From: CAIKMD01 sp035552195
GTDB taxonomy: Bacteria; Pseudomonadota; Alphaproteobacteria; ATCC43930; CGMCC-115725
Assembly (NCBI GenBank): GCA_035552195.1
Contig: DASZLU010000108.1
Location: 55,069-119,068 of the forward strand
DNA length: 64,000 nucleotides
Direction: 5' to 3'
The notes under the pieces were generated by a model, which saw only the letters and a program-made list of their open reading frames with translations, was not told the origin of the DNA and made no database searches. Of this stretch, positions 42,036 through 50,231 are shown in pieces (the first letter of the stretch is position 1; the number at the start of each line of letters is the position of its first letter). The position numbers and the translations under genes are program-made.

Positions 42036-43199
42036 ATGCTAAGGCAAGGCACGACGCTCACTTTGCTCTGGCTCTCGGGAGCGGCGCTGCGGCTCACGAT
42101 CCTGGTGCTGCCGCCGCTCTTGCCGCTTATCCATCGCGATCTGCATCTCAGCGAAACCGCAATCGGGACGCTGGGCAGCCTGCCTTCGCTGCTCTTCGCA
42201 TGCGCCGCAATACCGGGCGCGCTGCTCATCGCGCGGGTCGGTGCGCGGCGTACGCTTGTGGCTGGACTTTTCGTAACCGCCTTGGGATGCGCGTTGCGCG
42301 GCGCGGCTTCGGATATCGTCGCACTCGACCTCGCCACCATCGTCATGGCCGCCGGGATCGCCGTGATGCAGCCGGCGCTTCCGCCCCTGGCACGCACGTG
42401 GATGCCAGATCGGGTCGGCTTCGCCACAGCCGTCTATTCGAACGGCATGGTAATGGCGGGACTTCTCGGCGTCGCGCTGTCGATGTCGGTGATGGAAACG
42501 CTCGCACATGGCAGCTGGCGCTTTTCGCTCGTGCTCTGGGCCATACCGGTCGCCGTGACAGGTGTGTTGGTGCTGCTCTTCGCGCCGCGCGCCGTAACAA
42601 CCGCGCCCGGCGTTCAACGCTGGTGGCCGGACTGGCGCGACCCGCTTGTTTGGCGGCTCGGCCTCCTCGCCGGCGGCGCCAACACAGTCTACTGGACCGC
42701 AAACACCTTCCTGCCCGACTACCTCGTCGGGCTCGGCCGACCCGAGCTGGTCGCGCCGGTGCTGACCGCCTTCAATGGCGGACAGATTCCCGGCTCGCTT
42801 TTCATGCTGGTCGGCGCCGGCGCGCTGCTGCGGCGAAAGTCGATCTATGCCGTGCTCGGCCTCGTGGTCCTGGCAACACTCGCCGGCGTGCTGCTCGGCA
42901 ACGACAGCGCGATCGTATGGAGCGCCGGCATTCTCGGCTGCGCCAACGCCGTGATCCTGGTTCTTGCGCTGGCATTGCCGGCGCTGTTGGGCGCGCCGGA
43001 GGATGTGCATCGGCTGTCAGCGGCGATGTTCACGGTCAGCTTTCCGTGCTCGGTGTTGCTGCCCATCCTCGGCGGCTATGCCTGGGATGTGACCGGCATT
43101 CCGGCGCTGGCGCTGGCGCCGGTCGCACTCGGCGGTGCGGTGATCATCGCGCTTGCCCGCGGCCTGCCGGCGAATGCGCGCGACAGCGGTATCTCTTAG
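42036..43199 (+). CDS. CynX/NimT-family MFS transporter, second copy
   Basis: A 387-residue major facilitator protein with the same framework as its neighbour: VLPPLLPLIHRDLHLSETAI, LGSLPSLLFACAAIPGALLI, and PEDVHRLSAAMFTVSFPC near the C-terminus. The two clearly arose by tandem duplication and have since diverged. It converges on the CoA-transferase at 43208 with only eight bases between stops. Together with the dioxygenase operon, import of a small organic anion is a possible but unproven role. Confidence 0.84.
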   Translation: MLRQGTTLTLLWLSGAALRLTILVLPPLLPLIHRDLHLSETAIGTLGSLPSLLFACAAIPGALLIARVGARRTLVAGLFVTALGCALRGAASDIVALDLATIVMAAGIAVMQPALPPLARTWMPDRVGFATAVYSNGMVMAGLLGVALSMSVMETLAHGSWRFSLVLWAIPVAVTGVLVLLFAPRAVTTAPGVQRWWPDWRDPLVWRLGLLAGGANTVYWTANTFLPDYLVGLGRPELVAPVLTAFNGGQIPGSLFMLVGAGALLRRKSIYAVLGLVVLATLAGVLLGNDSAIVWSAGILGCANAVILVLALALPALLGAPEDVHRLSAAMFTVSFPCSVLLPILGGYAWDVTGIPALALAPVALGGAVIIALARGLPANARDSGIS

Positions 43200-43207
43200 C
43201 GCGCGTC

Positions 43208-44392
43208 TTAGATCACGCCGCGTGTCCGCAGCGCGGCAATCTCGGCTTTTTCATAGCCAAGGACATTCGACAAAATTTCATCGGTGTTCTCGCCGAGATC
43301 CGGTGCGTGCGAACGCGCCGCCGGGCGCCCGCCGCTGCCCTCGAGCGACAAGGGCTGGCCCAATACATCGAAGTAACCGAGCTGCGGATGATCGATCGGG
43401 ATCCGCATCCCGAGCGTTTCCATCTGTTTATCTTGCATCGCTTCATCGATCGAATAGACGGGGCCGCAGGGCACGCCCGCTTGGTTGAGTCGCTCTATCA
43501 ATTCAACGCTCGGGATGGCGCGCGTCTTCTCGGAGAGAAGCGCACAGAGTTTCTGGCGATGAGCCGAACGCGCCTCGACGCTGCGGTAATCCGGATCGTT
43601 GAGAAGATGAGGGAGCTGCAACACCCCGCATAACGCAGCGAATTTCGGATCCTCGGCAGCCGCGAGATTGACGTCGCCATCGGCCGTCGGAAAAAGCCCC
43701 GTCGGCATCAATGTCGGATGGTCGTTACCGGCTTGGCCCGGTACATCGCCGGTGCGCAGCCAACGCGCTACTTGGAAATCGAGAACCGACACCAGCGATT
43801 CGATCAACGAGGTGTGAACCCATTGTCCCTCGCCGGTCCGCTCGCGCTGATACAGCGCCGCCTGGATACCTTGGATCAAAACCATCCCCGCGCTGATATC
43901 GGCAATCGCCGCGCCGGCACGCACCGGTCCTTGACCGGCAAGACCGGTGACCGACATCAGTCCCGACATGCCCTGCACGATCTGATCGACCGCAGGACGC
44001 GACGCATAGGGACCCGCTTGGCCAAAGCCCGAGATGCTGCCGCAAATGATGCGCGGATTGATCTGCCGCAGCGATTCGTAATCGACACCCAGCCGATATT
44101 TGACTTCGGGCCGGAAGCTTTCGAGAACGATATCGGCGCGCGAAGCGAGTTTTCCGAAGATCGCCTTTCCTTCCGGCGTCTTCAAATTCAGCGACAGGCT
44201 TTGCTTGTTGCGATGGAGATTCTGGTAGTCGAAGCCTTCGCGTTTGCCGCCCATGCTGTCGCTGGTGTCGGTCGGCGCTTCGACCTTGACGACCCGGGCG
44301 CCCCAATCGGCGAAGAAACGCGACGCGACCGGCCCGGCGCGATGCCGCGTGAGATCGAGCAGCAGAAGATCGGTGAACGGCAACCCGGCCAT
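43208..44392 (-). CDS. Family III CoA-transferase (CaiB/BaiF)
   Basis: A 394-residue protein. It starts PFTDLLLLDLTRHRAGPVAS, with WGARVVKVEAPTDTSD, and contains LSLNLKTPEGKAIFGKLASR and DIVLESFRPEVKYRLG. The likely nucleophile is the aspartate in GAAIADISAGMV, preceded by VDQIVQGMSGLMSVTG. The C-terminal region includes GVPCGPVYSIDEAM. The family moves CoA between carboxylic acids. In this operon it would suggest CoA activation of the dioxygenase substrate or product. It is the last gene of the apparent four-gene operon. Confidence 0.9.
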   Translation of the reverse strand: MAGLPFTDLLLLDLTRHRAGPVASRFFADWGARVVKVEAPTDTSDSMGGKREGFDYQNLHRNKQSLSLNLKTPEGKAIFGKLASRADIVLESFRPEVKYRLGVDYESLRQINPRIICGSISGFGQAGPYASRPAVDQIVQGMSGLMSVTGLAGQGPVRAGAAIADISAGMVLIQGIQAALYQRERTGEGQWVHTSLIESLVSVLDFQVARWLRTGDVPGQAGNDHPTLMPTGLFPTADGDVNLAAAEDPKFAALCGVLQLPHLLNDPDYRSVEARSAHRQKLCALLSEKTRAIPSVELIERLNQAGVPCGPVYSIDEAMQDKQMETLGMRIPIDHPQLGYFDVLGQPLSLEGSGGRPAARSHAPDLGENTDEILSNVLGYEKAEIAALRTRGVI

Positions 44393-44425
44393 GGGATCAG
44401 GTCAAGTGCGCGGCGGCGATCGCCG

Positions 44426-44923
44426 TCAAAGCGGGAAGACGATCGAGTCCGGCATGACGCGCGCATCGACGATGCACAGCCGGTCTTTGAATTTGAGCGC
44501 ATCGCCCTGGCGAACGATGATATCGGCCGAGCGGCCGCAAGCGATCAACTGGCTCGGATCGTCGCCCATGGCTTCGAACAAGGCGAAGCTTGCGCGCACT
44601 TCAATCCCTCCGCCGTCCACGCCGTCGGAGGTGAGCAGCCGCACGCCGCTCATCATCCGGCGCTGAAACCGGCGCCGGTACATCACGGTTTTTTGCAGCG
44701 CCACGGCGCGGTCGCGCAGCATCGCCTGGCCCTCGCACAAAGCGAGGCACAGCTCGAGGCCTTGCTCGAAATTATCGCGCGATGTAATGCGATAGAGCGG
44801 GTTGTCGTCAGCGAAGAAGCTCGGCCAGCGTCCAATCTCGCCGTCATCCAGCGCTTCGGCGTAGAGCGTGTAGAGCAACTCGACGTCGGCAAGGAACTCG
44901 CGGTGCTCGATCTTACGATCCAT
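44426..44923 (-). CDS. Aromatic ring-hydroxylating dioxygenase, beta subunit
   Basis: A 165-residue small subunit of a Rieske dioxygenase, with the NTF2-like fold. Marks are ALDDGEIGRWPSFFADDNPL, ENFEQGLELCLALCEGQAML-like segment (as DNFEQG) and a C-terminal LKFKDRLCIVDARVMPDSI. It is structural in alpha3beta3 enzymes. It lies 51 bases after the alpha-subunit gene and 33 before the CoA-transferase. It resembles the small subunits of anthranilate/salicylate-type enzymes in length and order. Confidence 0.88.
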   Translation of the reverse strand: MDRKIEHREFLADVELLYTLYAEALDDGEIGRWPSFFADDNPLYRITSRDNFEQGLELCLALCEGQAMLRDRAVALQKTVMYRRRFQRRMMSGVRLLTSDGVDGGGIEVRASFALFEAMGDDPSQLIACGRSADIIVRQGDALKFKDRLCIVDARVMPDSIVFPL

Positions 44924-44974
44924 CGGTACGCATCTCTTTCGAAGTTAACAGCGAGCGGCAGATAAAGAAGCGGA

Positions 44975-46180
44975 TCAAAGATCCATGTCGTTCCGGTAAC
45001 AATCATAGAACGCGCGCACCGCCGATTCCGTCATCAGATGATCGGCATCGCCCGATCCCTTCCCTGCTTCGAGAACCGAATTGGCGAACGGCGACGCGGC
45101 GGCACCGTCTTGCGCCATCGCCAGCACCTCGTTGTCGTCGATGGTGACGAGGCCCGCCGGGCCCAACAGATTGGCCTGCATCAATCGCTTCTTGCGCAGC
45201 TCCACCGGCTCGTCCTGATAGCCGAAGAACGTCCATGATTTGATGCAAGCGTTCGGGCCGTCGGGCCGAACATGCCGCATCGCGAGGAGATTCAGCTGCT
45301 GCAGAATGATCAGATTGGGCCAGATGGTGAGAATGGCGCCGGTGCCGTGCTCGAATTCGCGCTGGAACGCGATGAGGCGCTTATCCGCGAGATCGAAATC
45401 CGGTGTGATCGCCTCGTCCTCGACGACTTGCTTGAAGCTGGCCGTCGAAACGAGAACGCTGCTGCCGCCACCCGGGCCGACTTTGACCTCGGTGTTTTGA
45501 TCACTGCGCCAAATGCCGAATTTCACGTAGAAGGCATGCAGCAGTGCCGCGTGGGTCGTGTCCTTGAGGTTTTCGACCTGGAGCTTCCAATTCGCGTGCA
45601 CACGGTGGCGCATCCGGCCGAGAACTTGGAGAGGCCGGCCGTCGCAAACCCGGTCGAGATAGGAGAGGATGGTCGGGCCGAGATAGTCTTCGAGCGGCGC
45701 GACATCGCTCGCATAGCTCGCGAAAATGACGCCGTTCCGCACGGTGACGTTGAGCTGCTCCAGCCCGTGATTGGCGGGATCGAAGCATTCCGACATACCG
45801 CCCTTGCCGCGGATACCGCGGCGGAACGGGACGCTCTTCAGCGTGCCGTCGAGATCAAAACTCCACTGATGATAGGGACAAGTAAAGGCTTCGGCGTTGC
45901 CGCGCGGCTCGATGCAGAATTGCGAGCCGCGATGGGTGCAGCGATTGACGAGAACGCGGATCTGATTGTCATTGTCGCGCGCCACCACGACGGGGGTTTC
46001 ACCGACATAGGTCTGGAGGAAATCGCCCCGCCGCGGCACTTCCGCCATCAGGCCGACATAATTCCACGAACGTCCGCCAAAGATGCGCTCCTGCTCGCGC
46101 GCGTAGATCGAGGGATCGGTGTAGATCCAACCCGGTGCGCGACGCGAGCCTTCAACCGGCCAAGTCAGTGTCGATTGCAT
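44975..46180 (-). CDS. Rieske aromatic ring-hydroxylating dioxygenase, alpha subunit (anthranilate/salicylate type)
   Basis: A 401-residue catalytic subunit. The Rieske 2Fe-2S ligands are C81 and H83 in CTHRG, and C101 and H104 in CPYHQWSF. The mononuclear iron site shows D207, H210 and H215 in NLKDTTHAALLH. Length, the PFRRG segment (residue about 118) and the C-terminal FYDCYRNDMDL agree with my memory of AndAc (anthranilate 1,2-dioxygenase) and related salicylate hydroxylases. It would hydroxylate an aromatic acid using O2 and reducing power. No ferredoxin or reductase gene is in the operon. Eleven bases separate it from the cupin-HDO gene. Confidence 0.91.
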   Translation of the reverse strand: MQSTLTWPVEGSRRAPGWIYTDPSIYAREQERIFGGRSWNYVGLMAEVPRRGDFLQTYVGETPVVVARDNDNQIRVLVNRCTHRGSQFCIEPRGNAEAFTCPYHQWSFDLDGTLKSVPFRRGIRGKGGMSECFDPANHGLEQLNVTVRNGVIFASYASDVAPLEDYLGPTILSYLDRVCDGRPLQVLGRMRHRVHANWKLQVENLKDTTHAALLHAFYVKFGIWRSDQNTEVKVGPGGGSSVLVSTASFKQVVEDEAITPDFDLADKRLIAFQREFEHGTGAILTIWPNLIILQQLNLLAMRHVRPDGPNACIKSWTFFGYQDEPVELRKKRLMQANLLGPAGLVTIDDNEVLAMAQDGAAASPFANSVLEAGKGSGDADHLMTESAVRAFYDCYRNDMDL

Positions 46181-46191
46181 GACCGAGAACC

Positions 46192-47475
46192 TTATTCTGC
46201 CGCGGTGCCCTGTTCTTCGACAGCGTGGACGAGTGGCCGCTCCTCGCTCGGCCGGCGCACAACACCGTTCTTGGCAGACGTCATGACCGGCTCGACCCGA
46301 TAGGGGTCGTTGTTCCTGGTACGCGCGGCAAGCGGCTCGACCACATGTTGCACGTCCTTCTCCGGTTGGTCGTCGCTGGTATCGAACTGGCCCGAGCTAT
46401 GCACCACGAGATCGGCGACGCGGCCCATCACCGACATCAGCATCGCCCAACCTTGGCGCTGAATTTCGAACAGGCGTGGCCAATCGGCTGCGGTCACGTT
46501 GCGAAGGAAGTCGTAACCCATCGCGACGTGGGCTTCGTCGTCGCTCTTATGCTTGTCAAAATGCCCCTTCGCGTGGTTCGTCCCCATGGCCGGCTGCACG
46601 TGCTTGTAAAAGTACACAGCCGACGCCTCGACGACGAGGTGGACGAGTACGACCTTCTCGATATCGCTGATCATCCCGACCTTCGAGGCGAACCAGGAGC
46701 AGACACCTTCGAGGATCGGATCGAACACGGGCTGAAGGTCGGGCCGGCTCTTGGCGAGATCGCGATTGTGACCGATCTCTTCCAAGAGATGGCCCCAAGC
46801 CAGCTCATCGAATGCCGGGTTCTGCAGCGTCACGACGCGGTTCAGAACCATCTTTTGGAAATAATTCGACCACACCTGGAAGCAGTCGAGGAATTTGCGG
46901 CGCGCCACCGGATCCTTGAGCATGCCGTTGCGGACAAGCACGAACAGCCGATGCTTGTCGAAGCGTTCCATATATTCGTCGTTCTTCTTAAAGAGCTGCT
47001 CGATCTGGCTCCCGGCCATCTCGGCTGATTTTTCTTGCGCGAGGAAGGTCGCCCACGGGTCTTCGATGTCTTCATAAAGACCGCGCGAGTCGAATTGGAT
47101 CGACAGGCCCCAGAAACCGTTCGGCGCCAGGCCGATGAAGCCATGCGGGCGGCGTTGCGGCACAAGCAGCGCGTCGCCCGCGTTCATCACCTCATGCTTA
47201 TCCCCGGTTGTCTTGGCGCTGCCTTCGACGATGAGGATCATGGACGGCACAGGATGGACGTGCGGCGTGAGTTCTTCGCCCGCCTCAAGCCGGACCCAGG
47301 CCATCGAAATCCTATTATCTTTAGGAAGAAAGTCAGCGAGGCTCGTGTTTTTTGTGAAGTCTTTCACATGGCCGAGCCAATGCTCGACCCCGTTAACCAT
47401 AATTGTCCTCATTGAGGGCACGTCATCGCGTCTCACCAGTTCGACCTGGCGATCTTCTCCAAGCAATTTCAGCAT
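46192..47475 (-). CDS. Cupin fused to a heme-oxygenase-like diiron oxidase (HDO) domain
   Basis: A 427-residue fusion. Residues about 20-145 form a cupin: GEELTPHVHPVPS with H72 and H74, and PQRRPHGF with H111. Residues about 155-360 are helical and carry HDO-type iron ligands: E232/E233 with H236 in HLLEEIGHN, E283 in VVEASAVYF, and the triad H309-x3-D313-x2-H316 in HKSDDEAH. The HxxxDxxH triad is a signature of non-heme diiron oxidases such as CADD and UndA. The last 65 residues are polar. It starts an operon with a Rieske dioxygenase. Reaction is unknown; oxidative decarboxylation or N-oxygenation are typical of the class. Confidence 0.78.
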   Translation of the reverse strand: MLKLLGEDRQVELVRRDDVPSMRTIMVNGVEHWLGHVKDFTKNTSLADFLPKDNRISMAWVRLEAGEELTPHVHPVPSMILIVEGSAKTTGDKHEVMNAGDALLVPQRRPHGFIGLAPNGFWGLSIQFDSRGLYEDIEDPWATFLAQEKSAEMAGSQIEQLFKKNDEYMERFDKHRLFVLVRNGMLKDPVARRKFLDCFQVWSNYFQKMVLNRVVTLQNPAFDELAWGHLLEEIGHNRDLAKSRPDLQPVFDPILEGVCSWFASKVGMISDIEKVVLVHLVVEASAVYFYKHVQPAMGTNHAKGHFDKHKSDDEAHVAMGYDFLRNVTAADWPRLFEIQRQGWAMLMSVMGRVADLVVHSSGQFDTSDDQPEKDVQHVVEPLAARTRNNDPYRVEPVMTSAKNGVVRRPSEERPLVHAVEEQGTAAE

Positions 47476-47487
47476 GTTAGCGTCCCC

Positions 47488-47513
47488 CGTTATCTATTTA
47501 GTAACAGATAACG
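47488..47513. promoter_or_regulatory. Palindromic operator at the start of the dioxygenase operon
   Basis: CGTTATCT (47488-47495) and AGATAACG (47506-47513) form a perfect 8-base inverted repeat with a 10-base spacer. It covers the predicted transcription start and lies 13 bases ahead of the ATG. Position suggests repression. No regulator gene is adjacent. Confidence 0.6.
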
Positions 47514-47515
47514 CC

Positions 47516-47544
47516 ATAATCTCGCCATCTTAAGGATGCGTCAA
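47516..47544 (-). promoter_or_regulatory. Sigma-70-type promoter of the dioxygenase operon
   Basis: On the minus strand TTGACG (47544-47539), a 17-base spacer and GATTAT (47521-47516) make a good sigma-70 promoter reading into the cupin-HDO gene. The predicted start is near 47509. Confidence 0.65.
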
Positions 47545-47557
47545 TGATATAGATCAA
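47544..47557 (-). promoter_or_regulatory. FNR/FixK-like box at position -41.5
   Basis: On the minus strand TTGATCTATATCAT is one base off the consensus TTGAT-N4-ATCAA. Its centre is about 41.5 bases ahead of the predicted start (near 47509), the classic class II activator position. The one base overlap with the -35 element fits. Confidence 0.5.
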
Positions 47558-47643
47558 GCTAGCGGTGCCGCTCGATCCGTTAATCTATAGAGAATTGCAA
47601 TTTTGCGGCGCAGGAATAGGTGCTGCCACACTGCCAGGCGCGC

Positions 47644-48381
47644 CTAACGCAGCGCGAAACTCACCGGCACTTCGATATCGAGCGTGTTCGCCGTGATGTC
47701 GCCGGGGATGGGCGACAACGGCGCGGCGCGCTGAACGAGCGCCAATACTTCAGCATCGAGATCCGGGTGACCCGAGCTGCGCTCGATCCGCGCATTGGAG
47801 ACGTCGCCCGCGCGCCTGAGCGTGAAGCGCAGCAACGCGACGCCTTGTTCGCCGCGGCGCTGCGCCGGCGCCGGATAACGCTTGTAGCGCTCGAGCTGCG
47901 CCGCGATCAGATCCGTGAAACGCGTGAGCGTGTGATCGCTGACGCTCGGCGCGGCCGGCACGCTGGTCGTTGGCGATGCCGCGACCGGTGTGTTCGACGT
48001 TGTCGTCGTTTGCTCCGGCTGCGGCTGAGGATGCGGTTGTTCCGCGTGCCGCGTGACGGGACGCGGTTTCGGTTGCGGCAACGGCTTCGCCACCGGCACC
48101 GGCTCGTCGCGCGGCTGGATCTCTGGCTCGGGCGGCGGCGGCGCTGCAGCGACGGGAGGCGCCGGGGGCGCGGACAACGGCGCAAGCTCGAGCATCGTCA
48201 GCGATGGCGGCAAGGGCGACGGCACGGGCAAGCTCTGATACCAGCGCATAATGAACACGGCCGCGACGCCGTGCAGCGCCAGCACGAAAGCAAAGCTTAT
48301 GACCCACCGCTTGTTGTCGCCGCGCAGCGATAAGCGGGTCGAAGCGGAATGCGAATGGCTGAAGGTCGCGGCGACACTCAT
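47644..48381 (-). CDS. tonB: TonB energy transducer
   Basis: A 245-residue protein with an N-terminal membrane anchor (WVISFAFVLALHGVAAVFIM), a long proline-rich spacer (about 60-130) and a TonB C-terminal domain (RYPAPAQRRGEQGVALLRFT, then SSGHPDLDAEVLALVQRA). It passes proton-motive force from ExbBD to the outer-membrane receptor. It is the last of the iron-uptake series and follows the PepSY protein by 12 bases. ExbB and ExbD are not in the window. Confidence 0.9.
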   Translation of the reverse strand: MSVAATFSHSHSASTRLSLRGDNKRWVISFAFVLALHGVAAVFIMRWYQSLPVPSPLPPSLTMLELAPLSAPPAPPVAAAPPPPEPEIQPRDEPVPVAKPLPQPKPRPVTRHAEQPHPQPQPEQTTTTSNTPVAASPTTSVPAAPSVSDHTLTRFTDLIAAQLERYKRYPAPAQRRGEQGVALLRFTLRRAGDVSNARIERSSGHPDLDAEVLALVQRAAPLSPIPGDITANTLDIEVPVSFALR

Positions 48382-48393
48382 CGCATCCCCTCC

Positions 48394-49533
48394 TTATTCA
48401 CCCGGCGCGCCGAGCGGCGCGAGCCGCGACAAGCGCACGGCGCGATCGAGCTTGCGCTTCGCCAGCCACATCGCGATACCGCTCACCGCGAAAAGCGCCG
48501 GCAACACGCCGGAGATAAAGACCAGCACGCGCCAGGGCCGGCCAAAGCCGCTACCGTCATGGATCGCATGCATCGACGCGACGACGCGCTCGGCAACGGA
48601 ATAGTCGCGTGGGTCGCGGAGATCGATGACGATGCGGCGCCACGGATCGACCGAGACGATCGCCGGCAACGCATGTTCACCGCCGAGAGACACGCGATAG
48701 GGCTGATCGGCACGTTGCGGCAGGCCGATAGTGCGCAGCGCGAGATCGGGTCGGGCTGCCCGCGCGAGCGCGGCGGCACCGTCGACATCGAGCGCCGCCG
48801 CCCCCTCGATCGGCGCGACCTTCGGCGCGGCAACGCCGGGCCGCAGATCGCGGATACCCCATTTGGCGGCGAGAGCGTTGAAATTCTGCGGGAATGAAAG
48901 CCATACGCCCGAGAAGCTCACCACCAGCAGCACCAGCCAGAACCAGAAGCCGATGACGCCGTGGAGCTGGCGTAGGAAGCGATAGCCGCGCGCGCCGCGC
49001 TGCATGATGATTGCCTGGCGCCAGCGGCCGCGGGTCGGGAATTGCATGATGACGCCGGTGACCGCGAGTACGCACATCACGACGCCGAACCAGCCGCCGA
49101 TCGCGCGGCCGGTGCGATCCCGCATTGCGGCATTGGCGTGGAAGAAAAAGATCGCGCGCAGCCAGCCTTCGCCGGGTTTCACCACACCGCGTACGGCCAA
49201 GCTCGACGGATCGAGATAAACCTCGACGCCGCCGGGCCCCGGATGGCGCGGATCGGAAAAGCGCACGACGGCGAGATCGCCCGGCGCGGTCGGTGCGAAG
49301 ATCGTGTTTGCTACGAAATCCTTTGGCGCCATCGCGCGCGCGGCCTCGACGATCGCGGCATGGCGTTGCGCCGGCCCGGCACTCGCCGGCACGAAATCGT
49401 GCCCGGGCTGCAATTGCGGTTCGAAGATCAGCACGCTGCCCGTCAGGCCGATGACGGCGAGCGGGACCGACAGCAGGCCGCCGAGCAAAAGATGAAGACG
49501 GCGCAGAACCGTGCTGCGCCAGGCGATGCTCAT
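48394..49533 (-). CDS. PepSY-associated membrane protein
   Basis: A 379-residue membrane protein of the PepSY-TM family, with about four spans: LHLLLGGLLSVPLAVIGLTG at the N-terminus, a large periplasmic part, FWFWLVLLVVSFSGVWLSFP, and VLVFISGVLPALFAVSGIAM near the C-terminus. These proteins occur with siderophore receptors and are thought to reduce ferric iron. ATG at 49533 overlaps the PKHD gene stop as ATGA; a frame from 49545 is four codons longer. It is part of the iron series. Confidence 0.9.
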   Translation of the reverse strand: MSIAWRSTVLRRLHLLLGGLLSVPLAVIGLTGSVLIFEPQLQPGHDFVPASAGPAQRHAAIVEAARAMAPKDFVANTIFAPTAPGDLAVVRFSDPRHPGPGGVEVYLDPSSLAVRGVVKPGEGWLRAIFFFHANAAMRDRTGRAIGGWFGVVMCVLAVTGVIMQFPTRGRWRQAIIMQRGARGYRFLRQLHGVIGFWFWLVLLVVSFSGVWLSFPQNFNALAAKWGIRDLRPGVAAPKVAPIEGAAALDVDGAAALARAARPDLALRTIGLPQRADQPYRVSLGGEHALPAIVSVDPWRRIVIDLRDPRDYSVAERVVASMHAIHDGSGFGRPWRVLVFISGVLPALFAVSGIAMWLAKRKLDRAVRLSRLAPLGAPGE

Positions 49534-50210
49534 GTGTCGGACCATAGGCGTAGGAGATTGTGATAAAGCCCCGTCAACTGAACGAGCGCTCGCTCGTCGG
49601 GCGCCACGCGATTGAGCCGTTGGATCGCGGTATCGAGATCGAGCAGCATCATCCGCTGCTCGTTGCTGCGCACCATGCTTTGCAGCCAGAAGAACGACGA
49701 AATCCGCGCGCCGCGCGTCACCGGCGTCACCTGATGCAGGCTGGTCGCGGGATAGATCACCATATCGCCGGCCCGCAACTTCACGCGCCTGAGGCCATCG
49801 GTGCCCTCGATGAGCAGCTCGCCGCCGTCATAATCTTCGGGTGGGGTCAGGAAGAGCGTCGCCGAGAGATCGGTACGGACGCGATAGCGCGAGCGCATCA
49901 CCTCGCGGATCGCGCCATCGATATGCGTGCCATAGGTCTCGCCGCCCTGATAGCGATTGAAGAGCGGCGGATAGACTTTGAGCGGCAACGCCGCGGTGAT
50001 GAAGAGCGCGTTGCGTTCGAGCGCGGCGAGGATCATGTCGCCGAGCTCGCGTGCCACCGGATGGTTCTCGGGCACCTGCATATTGTTTTTGACACGTTCC
50101 GACTGATGACCGGCGGTGGCGCGGCCGTCGACCCATTCCGCGTGCTCGAGCGCCTGGCGGCACTGCGCCACCTGGTCCGCGTCGAGAACTTTCGGGATCT
50201 GCAACAGCAT
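49530..50210 (-). CDS. PKHD-type Fe(II)/2-oxoglutarate-dependent hydroxylase (PiuC/YbiX family)
   Basis: A 226-residue oxygenase. The iron ligands are H96 and D98 in GTHIDGAIRE and H159 in YPATSLHQVTPV, with the 2-oxoglutarate arginine at about R169 in TRGARISSFFW. PiuC/YbiX proteins are co-encoded with TonB-dependent siderophore receptors and are thought to act on the iron ligand. It begins 21 bases after the receptor stop and couples to the PepSY gene. Confidence 0.93.
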   Translation of the reverse strand: MLLQIPKVLDADQVAQCRQALEHAEWVDGRATAGHQSERVKNNMQVPENHPVARELGDMILAALERNALFITAALPLKVYPPLFNRYQGGETYGTHIDGAIREVMRSRYRVRTDLSATLFLTPPEDYDGGELLIEGTDGLRRVKLRAGDMVIYPATSLHQVTPVTRGARISSFFWLQSMVRSNEQRMMLLDLDTAIQRLNRVAPDERALVQLTGLYHNLLRLWSDT

Positions 50211-50231
50211 CGCGCTTTAGCCTTTCACCCG

